In this document: one piece after another, positions 30,609-41,829 of the stretch | How the letters are laid out: the number at the start of each line of letters is the position of its first letter | Position numbering within the stretch: the first letter of the stretch is position 1 | NCBI GenBank assembly: GCA_021730205.1 | Contig: CP072533.1 | Coordinates: 773,380-837,379 of the forward strand | Origin: Candidatus Ruthia sp. Cpac_8_S14 | GTDB taxonomy: Bacteria > Pseudomonadota > Gammaproteobacteria > PS1 > Pseudothioglobaceae | Direction: 5' to 3' | DNA length: 64,000 nt | Made by a program: the position numbers and the translations under genes | Notes under the pieces: generated by a model | What the model was told of the DNA's origin: nothing | Seen by the model: the letters and a program-made list of their open reading frames with translations, nothing else | Database searches by the model: none

Positions 30609-31223
30609 TTATTTTCTGATTACCCTTGGTATGTTAATATTTGACTCAATACTCACTTTTTCATAAATCACTCGACCTAAGTCTTCATCATAACGCATTT
30701 CAACTTCGCCAATCATTGGGAAATCTTTACGCAATGGGTGACCTTTAAAGCCATAATCAGTCAAGATCCGGCGTAAGTCTGTATGATTCTCAAACAAAAT
30801 ACCCATCAAATCAAAGGCCTCGCGTTCATACCAATCAGCAGATACCCAAATATCGGTGACTGACTTGATAATAGGTTCAGCCTCATCAACAAATGATTTT
30901 ACTCTAATGCGTTTGTTCTTACTCACGGATAACAGGTGATACACCACAGCAAAACGCTGCTCGTGTCTGTCTTCCGAGCCTTGATGGTTGCGTCCTCTGG
31001 AGAAGCCAGAAGCGCTAGCATTGCCATTCCAATCTGATTGCCCATAAGTTAAATAATCAACGCCACATAAATCTATTAACGTGTCAAAAGAGAAAAAATC
31101 TCTTAATTTTAAACAGGTTTTAATAATATCCTGAGAATCAACTGTTAAAGTTAACTCGTCGAAAGCTTCAACCAAATGACACTCGCCGAAAACCTCAATT
31201 AATGATGCTTTTAAATCTTGCAT
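30609..31223 (-). CDS. nuoC: NADH-quinone oxidoreductase subunit C
   Basis: This 204-residue 30-kDa-type subunit of the peripheral arm contains the family signature [20 protein letters not shown] followed by [19 protein letters not shown]. The region around residues 70-85 ([20 protein letters not shown]) is a polar insertion. It abuts nuoB with a 1-bp overlap. It is intact. Confidence 0.95.
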   Translation of the reverse strand: MQDLKASLIEVFGECHLVEAFDELTLTVDSQDIIKTCLKLRDFFSFDTLIDLCGVDYLTYGQSDWNGNASASGFSRGRNHQGSEDRHEQRFAVVYHLLSVSKNKRIRVKSFVDEAEPIIKSVTDIWVSADWYEREAFDLMGILFENHTDLRRILTDYGFKGHPLRKDFPMIGEVEMRYDEDLGRVIYEKVSIESNINIPRVIRK

Positions 31224-31702
31224 TAGGTTCTTGCAATGGTGTTAGTACGACGAATTTTATCTTGCAGTTGCATAATGCCGTATAGCAATGCCTCCGCCGT
31301 CGGCGGGCAACCTGGCACATAAACATCAACGGGAACAATACGATCACAACCCCTAACGACTGCATAAGAGTAATGATAATAACCGCCACCATTCGCACAC
31401 GAACCCATAGAAATAACCCATCTTGGCTCAGGCATTTGGTCATAAACTTTGCGTAAAGCTGGTGCCATTTTGTTGGTGAGTGTGCCTGCAACAATCATTA
31501 AATCTGACTGGCGTGGTGTAGGTCTAAAAACAATACCAAAACGGTCTAAATCATAACGAGAAGAACCTGCTTCCATCATCTCTACCGCACAACATGCTAA
31601 GCCAAAAGTCATCGGCCAAAGCGAACTTGTTCTTGCCCAGTTAATAACGCTGTCAAGTGATGTGGTTACAAAACCTTGTTTCATTAAGCCTTCAATTGCC
31701 AT
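31223..31702 (-). CDS. nuoB: NADH-quinone oxidoreductase subunit B
   Basis: This 159-residue subunit carries cluster N2, the last electron donor to quinone. It has the adjacent cysteine pair ([10 protein letters not shown]), [19 protein letters not shown] and [14 protein letters not shown], which together give all four ligands. It lies 3 bp after nuoA. Length and sequence are typical. Confidence 0.97.
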   Translation of the reverse strand: MAIEGLMKQGFVTTSLDSVINWARTSSLWPMTFGLACCAVEMMEAGSSRYDLDRFGIVFRPTPRQSDLMIVAGTLTNKMAPALRKVYDQMPEPRWVISMGSCANGGGYYHYSYAVVRGCDRIVPVDVYVPGCPPTAEALLYGIMQLQDKIRRTNTIART

Positions 31703-31705
31703 TAG

Positions 31706-32062
31706 CTATTCCCATTCAAGTGCGCCGTTTTTCCACTCAAAAATAAAGCCCACGACCAATAAAAATAAGAAAATACTAATCGCGATAAAGCCAAACCAAC
31801 CAAGTTGGGACTGAACTACCGCCCACGGAAAAACAAAGGCAACCTCTAAATCAAACAAGATAAATAAAATAGCCACTAGATAGTAACGTACGTTGAAATA
31901 CATACGCGAATCATCAAAGGCAGGAAAGCCACACTCAAATTGAGTATTTTTTTCTTCATATGGTTTGCTTGGCCCTAGTAAATAACCAATTAACATCGGC
32001 CCAATACCAAACGCAAGCCCCAAGAAAATAAAAACAATGATAGGCAAATAGTTTTCTAACAT
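31706..32062 (-). CDS. nuoA: NADH-quinone oxidoreductase subunit A
   Basis: This 118-residue three-helix membrane subunit opens the nuo operon. The conserved loop with the reactive cysteine is [20 protein letters not shown] in close variant ([13 protein letters not shown]), and the third helix has [14 protein letters not shown]. Its start has a strong GGAGG Shine-Dalgarno sequence and a TATAAT box upstream, so the operon promoter is probably here. Confidence 0.96.
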   Translation of the reverse strand: MLENYLPIIVFIFLGLAFGIGPMLIGYLLGPSKPYEEKNTQFECGFPAFDDSRMYFNVRYYLVAILFILFDLEVAFVFPWAVVQSQLGWFGFIAISIFLFLLVVGFIFEWKNGALEWE

Positions 32063-32068
32063 CTAATT

Positions 32069-32104
32069 CCTCCCAACCAAAAAAATAGAATTCTGAACAT
32101 TATA
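32069..32104 (-). promoter_or_regulatory. Probable nuo operon promoter -10 box and ribosome-binding site
   Basis: On the minus strand, TATAAT lies at 32099-32104 and GGAGG at 32069-32073, 6 bases before the nuoA ATG. The 98-bp gap between tldD and nuoA is the only sizeable non-coding stretch upstream of the operon. I could not settle on a -35 hexamer. Confidence 0.5.
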
Positions 32105-32160
32105 TCTAATTTAATCAATCAATTTACCTATAACTAACAAATACATCTTTAAAAACTCAA

Positions 32161-33585
32161 TTACGCATTAACCTCAGTACCGCCTACGGTTAACTGATCT
32201 ATTTTTAAACTGGGTTGACCAACGCCTACGGGTACACTTTGACCATCTTTACCGCACACGCCAACGCCATTATCAAGTTTTAAATCATTGGCTACCATGG
32301 ATATTTTCTTTAACACCTCATCACCAGAGCCTATTAGTGTCACGCCTTTAACGGAGTGCATAATTTTTCCATTTTTAATAAGATAGGCCTCGTTAGCACT
32401 AAAAACAAATTTACCTGAAGTAATGTCAACTTGGCCGCCATCAAAATCAAGCGCATAAATACCATCATCAACAGAAGCAATCATATCCTCTAAAGAATCC
32501 TGCCCGTTTAGCATATAAGTGTTGGTCATCCTGGGCATGGGAATATGAGCATAAGACTCGCGCCTACCATTACCTGTTGATACCGTATCCATTAACTTGG
32601 CATTCATTTTGTCAAATAGATAGCCTTTTAAGATACCATTTTCAATCAACAAAGTATTTTGTGTTGGCGTGCCTTCATCATCAATTGTCAAACTGCCACG
32701 CCTATTTTCCAAGGTACCATTATCAACAATGATGCATTTATCACTGGCCACTTGTTCACCAATTCTGTTGGTGAATATGGATGATTTTTTACGATTAAAA
32801 TCACCCTCCAAGCCATGGCCAATGGCCTCGTGTAGTAATACCCCTGGCCAGCCAGAGCCCAGTATGACCGGCATGTTTCCAGCAGGTGCGTTTTTTGACT
32901 CCAGCGCTACTAACGCCTGTCTAATAGCTTCATTAACATAAATTTCATCCAAAGCATGATCAATAAAATATCGATAATCATACCGACCGCCGCCGCCACT
33001 TGAAGCAGATTCAGTTCTACCATTGTGCTCAACAATAACACTCACACTAACACGTACCATCGGACGATAATCTTTTGCAAATACGCCATCAGTTGAAGCG
33101 ATTAACACTTCGTTAAACCCACCAGAAATCGAAGCACTGACTTGCTTCACTTTAGGCTCCTTTCTAGCAAGCTTATCAATTCTGTTTAGAAAATCAACCT
33201 TTTTTTGCGAAGAAAAACTACTGAGTGGATTCGAGCCGCCATATCTAGCAACCTGTGGAATGGATTGAAAGGCCTGAACTTTTCTCATACCAATTTGAGT
33301 CGATATTCCCTTGGCAAAACTAATGGCTTTTTCAATCGCTTTGAGGTTTAAATCATCTGAATAAGCAAAGCCAGTTTGGTCAGAATTCACAGCTCTAGCA
33401 CCCACACCATGACTAATATGATAAGTGCCAGATTTAACAATACTTTCTTCTAAAAACCAGGATTCGATTATCGAATATTGAAAATACAAATCTGCATAAT
33501 CAGCGCCCTTAACTGCCAAAGAAGACAATAGAGTGGTTATTTTTTCTTGGTTTAGATGATGATCATCTAGTAGTTGCTCAATCAT
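32161..33585 (-). CDS. tldD: Metalloprotease TldD
   Basis: This 474-residue subunit of the TldD/TldE (PmbA) zinc protease acts on peptides such as microcin precursors and some unfolded or modified proteins. The zinc-binding motif HEAIGHGLEGDF lies at about residue 255 and the C-terminal glycine-rich sheet (VKGVTLIGSG) is present. It overlaps the yhdP stop by 4 bp, an arrangement also seen in enterobacteria. No tldE/pmbA gene is in the window. Confidence 0.93.
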   Translation of the reverse strand: MIEQLLDDHHLNQEKITTLLSSLAVKGADYADLYFQYSIIESWFLEESIVKSGTYHISHGVGARAVNSDQTGFAYSDDLNLKAIEKAISFAKGISTQIGMRKVQAFQSIPQVARYGGSNPLSSFSSQKKVDFLNRIDKLARKEPKVKQVSASISGGFNEVLIASTDGVFAKDYRPMVRVSVSVIVEHNGRTESASSGGGGRYDYRYFIDHALDEIYVNEAIRQALVALESKNAPAGNMPVILGSGWPGVLLHEAIGHGLEGDFNRKKSSIFTNRIGEQVASDKCIIVDNGTLENRRGSLTIDDEGTPTQNTLLIENGILKGYLFDKMNAKLMDTVSTGNGRRESYAHIPMPRMTNTYMLNGQDSLEDMIASVDDGIYALDFDGGQVDITSGKFVFSANEAYLIKNGKIMHSVKGVTLIGSGDEVLKKISMVANDLKLDNGVGVCGKDGQSVPVGVGQPSLKIDQLTVGGTEVNA

Positions 33586-36053
33586 AATACAGTTGATATA
33601 TTCTCAATAATGGGCTCATTCCATGAACCTGTTATTTTATATTTAAATTCAACAACTTTATCAACAATCTCATTAATCAACTTGCCTTTAAATAGCATTT
33701 TATCCGCCAGCCAAACCCCTAAACCTGCCAAACCACCACCAGCTAAATAGGTAGCAATCGGCACGGCATCACTAATGGCGGGTAATACTTTTGCTTCTAA
33801 ATGATAGTCTTGTTTAACGATATTACTTGAGCCTGTTAAGTTAATCATGCTTGAGCTTGAGTTAAGTTCAAAATGGCTAATGATTGCCATAGAATTATGA
33901 ATAGAAATTTGTGCATCAATCGCATCATAAACAAACCCTTTGCTAACTAAATCAGTAACATTCAATTCTAAACGCTTGGCAATAGATTTAATATTAAGCA
34001 ATGATAGAATCCGACCAATATTAGGGTCTTTGTCAGTAAATACACCTTCTTTAACTTTCATTCTAATCAAGCCACTGGTGTCTTTAAGACTCATGTTCCA
34101 TGGCGCGCAATTGCAAAATAGACGCGCCTCAAACTCAAATTGACCACCACGAACTTTCTCTTTGATGTTTAATTTGTCAAGAAATTCACTCAATTTACTG
34201 CCTTTTGCTTTGGCAGTGAGTATGGTTCTACCATCAACCCAAGCACCATCAAAACTAAGGTTTTGACTATCCACACCTATGCCTAAAAATTCTAAATTAA
34301 TGATCTTAAGCACCTTGTCTTGTGATTCAAGTGTGGTATTAAAATCAGGCAGCTTGCTTTCACCCACTTGCATGCCTTGTACACTTAAATACATACTGGG
34401 AAAATCCTTTGCTTGAATATCCCAATTGCCTTTTATCCTGTCTAATGCTGTTACTTGAAGGTTTATTAGTTTCACCTCGGGCAAAGCACCTTCATTTAGT
34501 ATAATTTTTACATCAGTTTTTAACGCATCGGACTTAACATTTGCCTGCCATAATTGATCCGAATATTTAGCCAAGTAAAACTCAAAATTATCACTACTGT
34601 TGCTCAATCCTACTTCAAATAATGCATCCAAAGTGCTATCTTGATGATTAAAATTAATGCGAATATTAAATGACTCGCCTCGAATATTGCCTATACCCTT
34701 TGAGGTAATTTGATTATTATGCAATGCTAATTGTGCACTATAGTTCTTAACCACAATTGCACTATCTAATGTTGTTAAACGGTTGCCTTGGATGCTCAAA
34801 TCAATATACAATACCGGCTCTGTTTCATCCAGTGGTATAACCAAGTCTACATTGCCTGAAACCTTGCCAGATAAACTAAATTGCCCAAGCACATCATTCA
34901 CATTATCATTCAATGGTGCATCTTTTAAAAACTGAATTAATATTTCACTTTGGGTGTTAATTTTACCAACGATGCTAACCTCTAACTTGTCTTTGCCCAT
35001 GTCCAACATTTGAACTTTCACACCTTGCAAAGGCATGTCATTTAACATAGCATGATTAACCATAACTGTGATTTTTTTACCATCAATAGCAATATTTGCA
35101 TCTAATTTCTTAAGATTTTGCCAATCAGTATTAAACAATAACTCAGTATTACTTAAGTGTGCATCAAATTTTATCTTTGCTGGTAGTTGCTTTGAAAGAT
35201 TTTTCTTGATATTGATACTGATATCATCCAATTCACCTGATTGAAATGCATGCCTAACCCATTGATGAGTTGCATCACCTATCAATGCTATAGGTAAATA
35301 ATCACTAATATTAATCACATTCATACGCTGAACAAGGCCACTAAATTGGATGAAATCATCATCTTGCTGGTTATACAATTTAAGGTTTGATAACAACTCA
35401 AAATCATCATCATCACTCAAAATAATTGGCAGCGTTAAGAAACCATTCTGATTAGTTTTGGTGCCAGAAAAGGCAATCGTAATGTTAAGATGTTTAGTGC
35501 CAATATTCTGATTAGATATTGTTAATAAAAATTGCATCCCATCTCTTTTAAGCGTCAATGGTGCAATTTCAACTATATCTTTAATAATTGTTTTATTAAT
35601 ATGCAAGGATTCAAAAAAATATAACGCCTCTAACGTGTCAAGTGAGGCCATATTTTTAATATCATCTATACTAAAGTCATTAGAATTAGAATAAAGCACC
35701 AAGGTGTCAATATAAATTTGACTAGGATGATAAATATCATCAAACAAACTTAACAGATTAATATGCCAAGATAAGTTTTTAATCATGGCTATTTTCTGAG
35801 CCTCACTAGACGTAATGGAAATATCATGCACTTTTAAAGCAATGCCTTCATTTTCAAAATCAAAGATAATTTTAGATAACTGAACATCAAGCCCAGTTAA
35901 GCTTGATAATTGAGTCTCAATCGGTGCTTTTAGTAACATTAGAAAAGTCAAAAAAAATAACACTACTAATACAATAACGAACGCAAAAATAACACTAACC
36001 CAAGTGCTTATTTTTGATATTTTAATACCACTTAAGCGTGTGTTTTTAACCAT
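33582..36053 (-). CDS. yhdP: YhdP/AsmA-like phospholipid-transport protein, short form
   Basis: This large envelope protein has one N-terminal membrane helix (VSVIFAFVIVLVVLFFLTFL) and a long beta-rich periplasmic body with AsmA/TamB-like C-terminal elements (LARLFCN-like EARLFCNCAPWNMSL, LLNIKSIAKRL, DAQISIHNSMAIISHFELNS). In E. coli YhdP helps move phospholipids to the outer membrane. The frame opens at GTG 36125, but a TATAAT box inside that extension (36081-36086) favours ATG 36053 (MVKNTRLSG), giving about 823 residues. That is well short of the roughly 1270 of E. coli YhdP. It is coupled to tldD by a 4-bp overlap. Confidence 0.8.
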   Translation of the reverse strand: MVKNTRLSGIKISKISTWVSVIFAFVIVLVVLFFLTFLMLLKAPIETQLSSLTGLDVQLSKIIFDFENEGIALKVHDISITSSEAQKIAMIKNLSWHINLLSLFDDIYHPSQIYIDTLVLYSNSNDFSIDDIKNMASLDTLEALYFFESLHINKTIIKDIVEIAPLTLKRDGMQFLLTISNQNIGTKHLNITIAFSGTKTNQNGFLTLPIILSDDDDFELLSNLKLYNQQDDDFIQFSGLVQRMNVINISDYLPIALIGDATHQWVRHAFQSGELDDISINIKKNLSKQLPAKIKFDAHLSNTELLFNTDWQNLKKLDANIAIDGKKITVMVNHAMLNDMPLQGVKVQMLDMGKDKLEVSIVGKINTQSEILIQFLKDAPLNDNVNDVLGQFSLSGKVSGNVDLVIPLDETEPVLYIDLSIQGNRLTTLDSAIVVKNYSAQLALHNNQITSKGIGNIRGESFNIRINFNHQDSTLDALFEVGLSNSSDNFEFYLAKYSDQLWQANVKSDALKTDVKIILNEGALPEVKLINLQVTALDRIKGNWDIQAKDFPSMYLSVQGMQVGESKLPDFNTTLESQDKVLKIINLEFLGIGVDSQNLSFDGAWVDGRTILTAKAKGSKLSEFLDKLNIKEKVRGGQFEFEARLFCNCAPWNMSLKDTSGLIRMKVKEGVFTDKDPNIGRILSLLNIKSIAKRLELNVTDLVSKGFVYDAIDAQISIHNSMAIISHFELNSSSSMINLTGSSNIVKQDYHLEAKVLPAISDAVPIATYLAGGGLAGLGVWLADKMLFKGKLINEIVDKVVEFKYKITGSWNEPIIENISTVL

Positions 36054-36080
36054 TTTTAATACTTGTTGCTGACTTCGGGC

Positions 36081-36086
36081 ATTATA
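36081..36086 (-). promoter_or_regulatory. Candidate -10 box for yhdP-tldD
   Basis: TATAAT on the minus strand lies 28 bases upstream of ATG 36053. It would place transcription initiation inside the longer GTG-started frame and so argues for the internal start. No clear -35 box was identified. Confidence 0.35.
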
Positions 36087-36155
36087 ACTTATTTCTATAA
36101 ACGAGTTATCTATCGATATTGACACAAAGCTATATTAAAAACAAGGAAAAATATT

Positions 36156-36423
36156 ATGTACTTTAAAAATTCAGTAGCGGCTATTATTGGCGTTGATGCG
36201 TTTTTTTAGTCATTTAATTAAAGTTAACTCTGTATGCGCTAGTTGTCATAGTATTGGTATTGCTGGCACCTAAGTTTGGTGACTGGACACCAAAGGATTA
36301 AACGCGGTATGGCAGATTTAATCAAAGTGGCAATCTCGACGTAGATGCATGCCACCGAAAGGCACCTATATAACTTGTTCAGATGACGAACTAAAAGCAA
36401 CCATTGAATATATGACAAAATAA
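36156..36423 (+). pseudogene. Cytochrome c5-type protein, pseudogene
   Basis: Plus-strand pieces in different frames read MYFKNSVAAIIGVDAFF (leader), VNSVCASCHSIGIAGT (heme-binding CxxCH) and CMPPKGTYITCSDDELKATI then EYMTK-stop. The Met-Pro-Pro-Lys-Gly and C-T-C-S-D-E-E-I pattern is typical of cytochrome c5-like monoheme proteins. A stop after GT, frameshifts and lost sequence between the blocks make it inactive. It is divergent from yhdP and would have been a periplasmic electron carrier. Confidence 0.7.
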
Positions 36424-36447
36424 AATCTGTCGACTTCATTCAAAGGG

Positions 36448-36945
36448 CTAGGAGGATATAAAAATACCCTGCCTTTTGTTTTTCTCTACCTTGTCAAAAT
36501 CAAACACTTGCCCATTCATGGCGATATAAACACCGCACTTTTTGGTTTGTACCGCACTTAAAGCCACGCCTAAATTAAACAAGGCATCAGAGCTTTTGAT
36601 AGAATAGGGCATCATAGCACCAAATAAAACAATGGTTTTGTTATTAATTTCCTTACCCAATAGTTTTGCAGTTTTAACCATGGTATCAGTACCATGAGTA
36701 ATTAAAATACGGCTTATCTCACTTGCCTGACACTTTTGCAAATCAATGCTCGATCAGCACTACTCATAATCCAAGCTGTCTTTTAAAAACAGCGTCTCAG
36801 ACAAAGTGTCAACCATTGATCTAGATTGATTAAGCATATCAACAAGATAAGTTTGTTTGAATACTAACTGACTAGTTAGCTCATTATAAACCTTATCAAT
36901 TGTACCGCCAGTGATTAATAATTTAATTGTTATGATGTGAACAAT
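36448..36945 (-). pseudogene. Short asparaginase-family protein, pseudogene
   Basis: The N-terminal part reads IKLLITGGTIDKVYNELTSQ then LVFKQTYLVDMLNQSRSMVD, including the TGGTID nucleophile motif of asparaginases. After ETLFLKDSLD the frame shifts, passes through SSADRALICK, and shifts again into SEISRILITHGTDTMVKTAK with the second catalytic motif HGTDTM. The C-terminus YIAMNGQVFDFDKVEKNK is intact. Joined together it would be a roughly 165-residue single-domain asparaginase-like protein. The 97-codon open part alone lacks the nucleophile. No ATG start is visible upstream. Confidence 0.7.
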
Positions 36946-36951
36946 ACCTTA

Positions 36952-37420
36952 TCAAAAATATTTAAAATTTAATAAATCATAGTTTAAATCTTTAACAGTT
37001 TTCCAATATAAGTACCAAATATACTGTGAGCAATAAAATGCACTGCCATCAGTTTTTTCAACTATCTTATATTGCTTGTGTTTAGTGTTGAGTAGATTTT
37101 TTAAAAAGCTGTTTTAAACTTCTCATTAAATACTTTATATCTTAGCACCGTAAATTCTTTTTTTCTTGCTAAGCCAAAGTATCACATTAGTTTCGTAATA
37201 TCCATAACATAACTCTAGATACTCTCCGACTTTATACTTACTAACCATGATTGCAGAATGCCCAAACTATGACATTGGTTTTTCCAGTCTTTCCCAACTT
37301 TTAACTTTTTACTAACCTTGCAAAATTGATCCTTGGTTTCCCAAGCATTAAATTCAGGTATATGAGAGATAGGGCAACCGCCAAGAAAGGCGGTTGTGCT
37401 ACAAACTAGAAAATAATAAT
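36952..37420 (-). pseudogene. Remnant of a small secreted or lipoprotein gene
   Basis: Three minus-strand frames follow one another. The first is FLVCSTTAFLGGCPISHIPE then FNAWETKDQFCKVSKKLKV, with a hydrophobic leader and a lipobox-like LGGC. The second is MVSKYKVGEYLELCYGYYET and NVILWLSKKKRIYGAKI. The third is EKTDGSAFYCSQYIWYLYWK, ending with TGA at 36952. The joined product would be about 150 residues. I do not recognise the family. The frameshifts and the lack of a start codon mark it as dead. Confidence 0.4.
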
Positions 37421-37487
37421 TTAATGCCGCTAATCAGCGTTTATTATCACTAAACGCGTTAAGCCGCCTTTACATTTATTTTTTTAT

Positions 37488-37804
37488 TTATACTGTTTCT
37501 ATTGCTTCTAGCATGCCTTTATATTTAGCAACATCTGCTTCACTGTCGCCTGATAATTTACTAGCTGGAGCCAATATTAAAGACACGCTCTGCACATCTT
37601 CAGTTGCTTTTCTGAAAATTTAGCAAGACTAGCTCTAGCATCTGACATTTGTGTGGCCAAAACTGCACAACTAGCATCAATATACCTTTCATGGGACATG
37701 TATAAAGATGCGGCAATACTTTCTGCTCTGTTAGCACAACCTGTTGTGAAAATAATCGCTACCAACACCCCTCCTAATAAAAGTCTTTTGTTCAATATAA
37801 ACAT
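37488..37804 (-). pseudogene. Small lipoprotein, frameshifted near its middle
   Basis: The first frame gives a lipoprotein signal (LLLGGVLVAIIFTTGC, with the lipobox Cys at about 23) and then ASLYMSHERYIDASCAVLAT, QMSDARASLAKFSEKQ. It then ends early at 37577. In the -1 frame, ATEDVQSVSLILAPASKLSG and DSEADVAKYKGMLEAIETV continue naturally to a TAA at 37488-37490. One extra A in the short A run of CAGAAAAGC would restore a protein of about 105 residues. A truncated 75-residue lipoprotein may still be made. The family is unknown. An upstream AGGAGGG-like site (CCCTCC at 37807) supports the start. Confidence 0.55.
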
Positions 37805-37923
37805 GACCCTCCTTTAAACAATTAAAAATAAAATAAATCTTATACTAAATGTTTATTACTTTGCTTTTATTTAGGCTGTTTTAATTTTTAAATTCAAACT
37901 AAAAGAAGTAGAAGTGGCTGTAT

Positions 37924-38558
37924 TTAAATTCTCTTGCCAAAAATATCTGTACCAATACGTACAAAAGTAGCACCACTAGCAATGGCTAATTCTAAATCAT
38001 GACTCATGCCCATCGATAAAACATCTAAGTTGGGATGTTGCTTGATAACGTTCGCCATTCTTGCAAAACTTTGTGCTGAGTTAGAAGGATTAGGTATACA
38101 CATAAAACCCCTTAAAGTGAGATTTTTTAGGTTTTCAAAATGAGCCATTAGTTCATTAATTTGTTCAATCAATACGCCTGATTTACTAGGTTCATTATCA
38201 ATATTAATCTGAAAAAGTATCTTTAATTTGGGTAAGTTTTTTGGGCGTTGATCGTTGAGTCTTTGGGCAATTTTTAATCGCTCTATACTATGTACCCAGT
38301 CAAAATTTTGGGCAATTTTTAAGGTTTTGTTTGACTGAATAGGGCCAATAAAATGCCAAATTAAGTTTTGACCCTTTAAGGGATTAATTTTTATCAACGC
38401 TTCTTGTAAATAGTTTTCAGCATAATGTTGCTGACCCGCATCAATGGCTTGTTGTAACTCATCTGTCGATCTAGTTTTGCTCACTGCAATTAAAGTAACA
38501 GATTGAGAGTGATTGACGCTGTTAATCCTTGCTTGAACTTTTACTAAGTTATCTTTAA

Positions 38559-38562
<4 letters not shown>
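37924..38562 (-). CDS. yggS: YggS/PROSC-family PLP-homeostasis protein
   Basis: This 212-residue protein of the alanine-racemase-like single-domain fold binds pyridoxal phosphate without a known catalytic reaction and helps maintain PLP levels. The PLP lysine is in LIAVSKTRSTDELQQAI, with HFIGPIQSNKTLKIA and LSMGMSHDLELAIASGATFV, RIGTDIFG as family signatures. It overlaps pyrK by 4 bp at the end of an argB-pyrK-yggS unit. The length is slightly short but complete. Confidence 0.92.
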
Positions 38563-40356
<1,794 letters not shown>

Positions 40357-40374
40357 TTACTTAATACTTATACA

Positions 40375-40835
40375 ATAAATCTGATTATTTCTTTGACAAC
40401 CAAAACCAACATCAGCCATAACCAATGCTGGCGTATCATTAATACCACCTCCAACCATACCTACAACGCCGCCATTTACTTGCAATTGTTTTAGTTTTTT
40501 CATTGGACATTACCTCTCAGCAATAACATCGGTGATATTAACTGAATTGACGACAGCTTGTACTGTGGCTTTATTATCACCCGTTAGTAGTATCATTTTT
40601 AATCTAGCCTTTTGCATTTGTTTGACAACTTAGGTCTTGAGGTTTTACATGTTCAACAATAGCTTGTGCCAATGGATGTTCAGATGATGACTCTATTGAT
40701 GCTGCAATACTCAGACACTGTTAATCAGAAATATGCGCTAATGTCATAATATTTGTAATACTTGGCTTGCCAACCTATTGTAAAGCATCACCATTACGAA
40801 TTAATACCCCATGTTCTGCCGCCTTGCCAACGCCA
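40375..40835 (-). pseudogene. Copper-type P1B ATPase (CopA-like), pseudogene
   Basis: Minus-strand fragments read GKAAEHGVLIRNGDALQ, SIAASIESSSEHPLAQAIVE, KQMQKARLKMILLTGDNKAT and VNGGVVGMVGGGINDTPALV then MADVGFGCQ. The HP motif (SEHPLAQ), the TGDN motif and the GDGINDAPAL-type hinge (here GGGINDTPAL) are hallmarks of heavy-metal P-type ATPases. Stops after ALQ, after ISD and before MKKLKQ, together with loss of the first two thirds including the metal-binding and DKTGT regions, show it is dead. It is fused at its 5' side to multicopper oxidase debris. Confidence 0.75.
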
Positions 40836-41259
40836 TCTCAGTTGCATTATAGCCAGCATCCACCAAAAATTGCCCCATCATCCCCCTGTCTTTATGCTCT
40901 AAAATATGACAATGATTCATATAAGGTTTTTTTCATCCCTAAACTTAGGGAACTTAATCAATACCTTAACTTGCTCATCAGGATGAACCAGTACAACATC
41001 TTTATAACCCACAGTTCATGGCCTTGAACATCACCGCTCCTAGAGATAATTTTAAATTGCACATTGTGTGTATGAAATGGGTGTGCCATTAATGCTAAAG
41101 ACACTATCACCAAACATCATCATTGGTCCCATACGCATTTGCAATGTCATTAAACGTTCATTACTCACAGTGGATATTGGCATCTTTTGCCTGCATATCA
41201 TCACTATCAAAACAACTGCTTAAAAACAACACGCTTGATAACATTATTAATACTTTCAC
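40836..41259 (-). pseudogene. Multicopper oxidase, pseudogene with internal deletion
   Basis: The 5' end from GTG 41259 encodes a lipoprotein-like leader (VKVLIMLSSVLFLSSCFDSD). It soon stops, and the sequence jumps to the C-terminal copper sites: HPFHTHNVQFKIISRSGDVQ, VVLVHPDEQVKVLIKFP, and PYMNHCHILEHKDRGMMGQF. The HxH and HCHxxxH copper ligands identify the family. Frame breaks lie between these blocks and most of the enzyme is deleted. Together with the CopA remnant directly downstream it marks a lost copper-detoxification locus. Confidence 0.72.
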
Positions 41260-41575
41260 CTTTCTTTTCTAAAATTAGAATATAGGTTAATATTCTGAAC
41301 TTTGTTAGGCTATTATTGCCATATTTCTTTATCCTAACTTGCGCTAATATAAAAATAAATTCACAATTAGTCTGATAGTATCATCTTACACTTTGCGCCA
41401 ATAATGATACTATTCTTAACAAATGATTTTCTTATTTAATATTTTTGGCTACTTGGTCTTTAAAGTTCCTATGCTTATTTACCAACAAATAAGGCGAATA
41501 TAGACACTATAGGTTTATTACCACTGAGTGGTCGCATCCAAAAAAGAATTAAGCAATGGAAGGAGGATTAATAAT
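41260..41575. other. Non-coding stretch with an inverted repeat
   Basis: I see no gene in these roughly 315 bp. An inverted repeat, ATAGTATCAT (41375-41384) with ATGATACTAT (41404-41413), flanks a 19-base spacer. It could be an operator or terminator left from the copper locus. No T run follows. Confidence 0.35.
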
Positions 41576-41823
41576 AGACTCACTCAAAGAGCGACAACTG
41601 ATATTGACAAAAACATAAGGTGTGAGTACAAACGCTAAGCGTTGTATAGAACTGAGCTAGTGTTTTGAATTGCCACACAAGCACTACAAGCTGAATCACA
41701 CTGAGCGTGTACATTATCTGTTGACATAGTCTGCATAACATCAGTATCATAAGATGCACAACGCGATGGCTCATCGCTAATACTAGGCTGAGCATTTGCC
41801 AGAAATGTCAATAAAATTTTCAT
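41529..41823 (-). pseudogene. Small Cys-rich secreted protein, frameshifted
   Basis: The fragments MKILLTFLA, LSLVLAMSH (leader), CASYDTDVMQTMSTDNVHAQ, CDSACSACVAIQNTSSV and LAFVLTPYVFVNISCRSLSE then SIINPPSIA lie in three frames. Joined, they form a roughly 90-residue secreted protein with a CDSACSAC cluster and a proline-rich end. That layout recalls DUF2946-like proteins near copper genes, but the match is weak. At least two frameshifts are present. Confidence 0.35.
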
Positions 41824-41829
41824 AAGTGA

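Noticed and set aside
30609-30640. Possible nuoCD fusion as in enterobacteria
   Set aside because: nuoC and nuoD are separated by a stop codon and nuoD has its own ATG; separate genes are normal in most proteobacteria.
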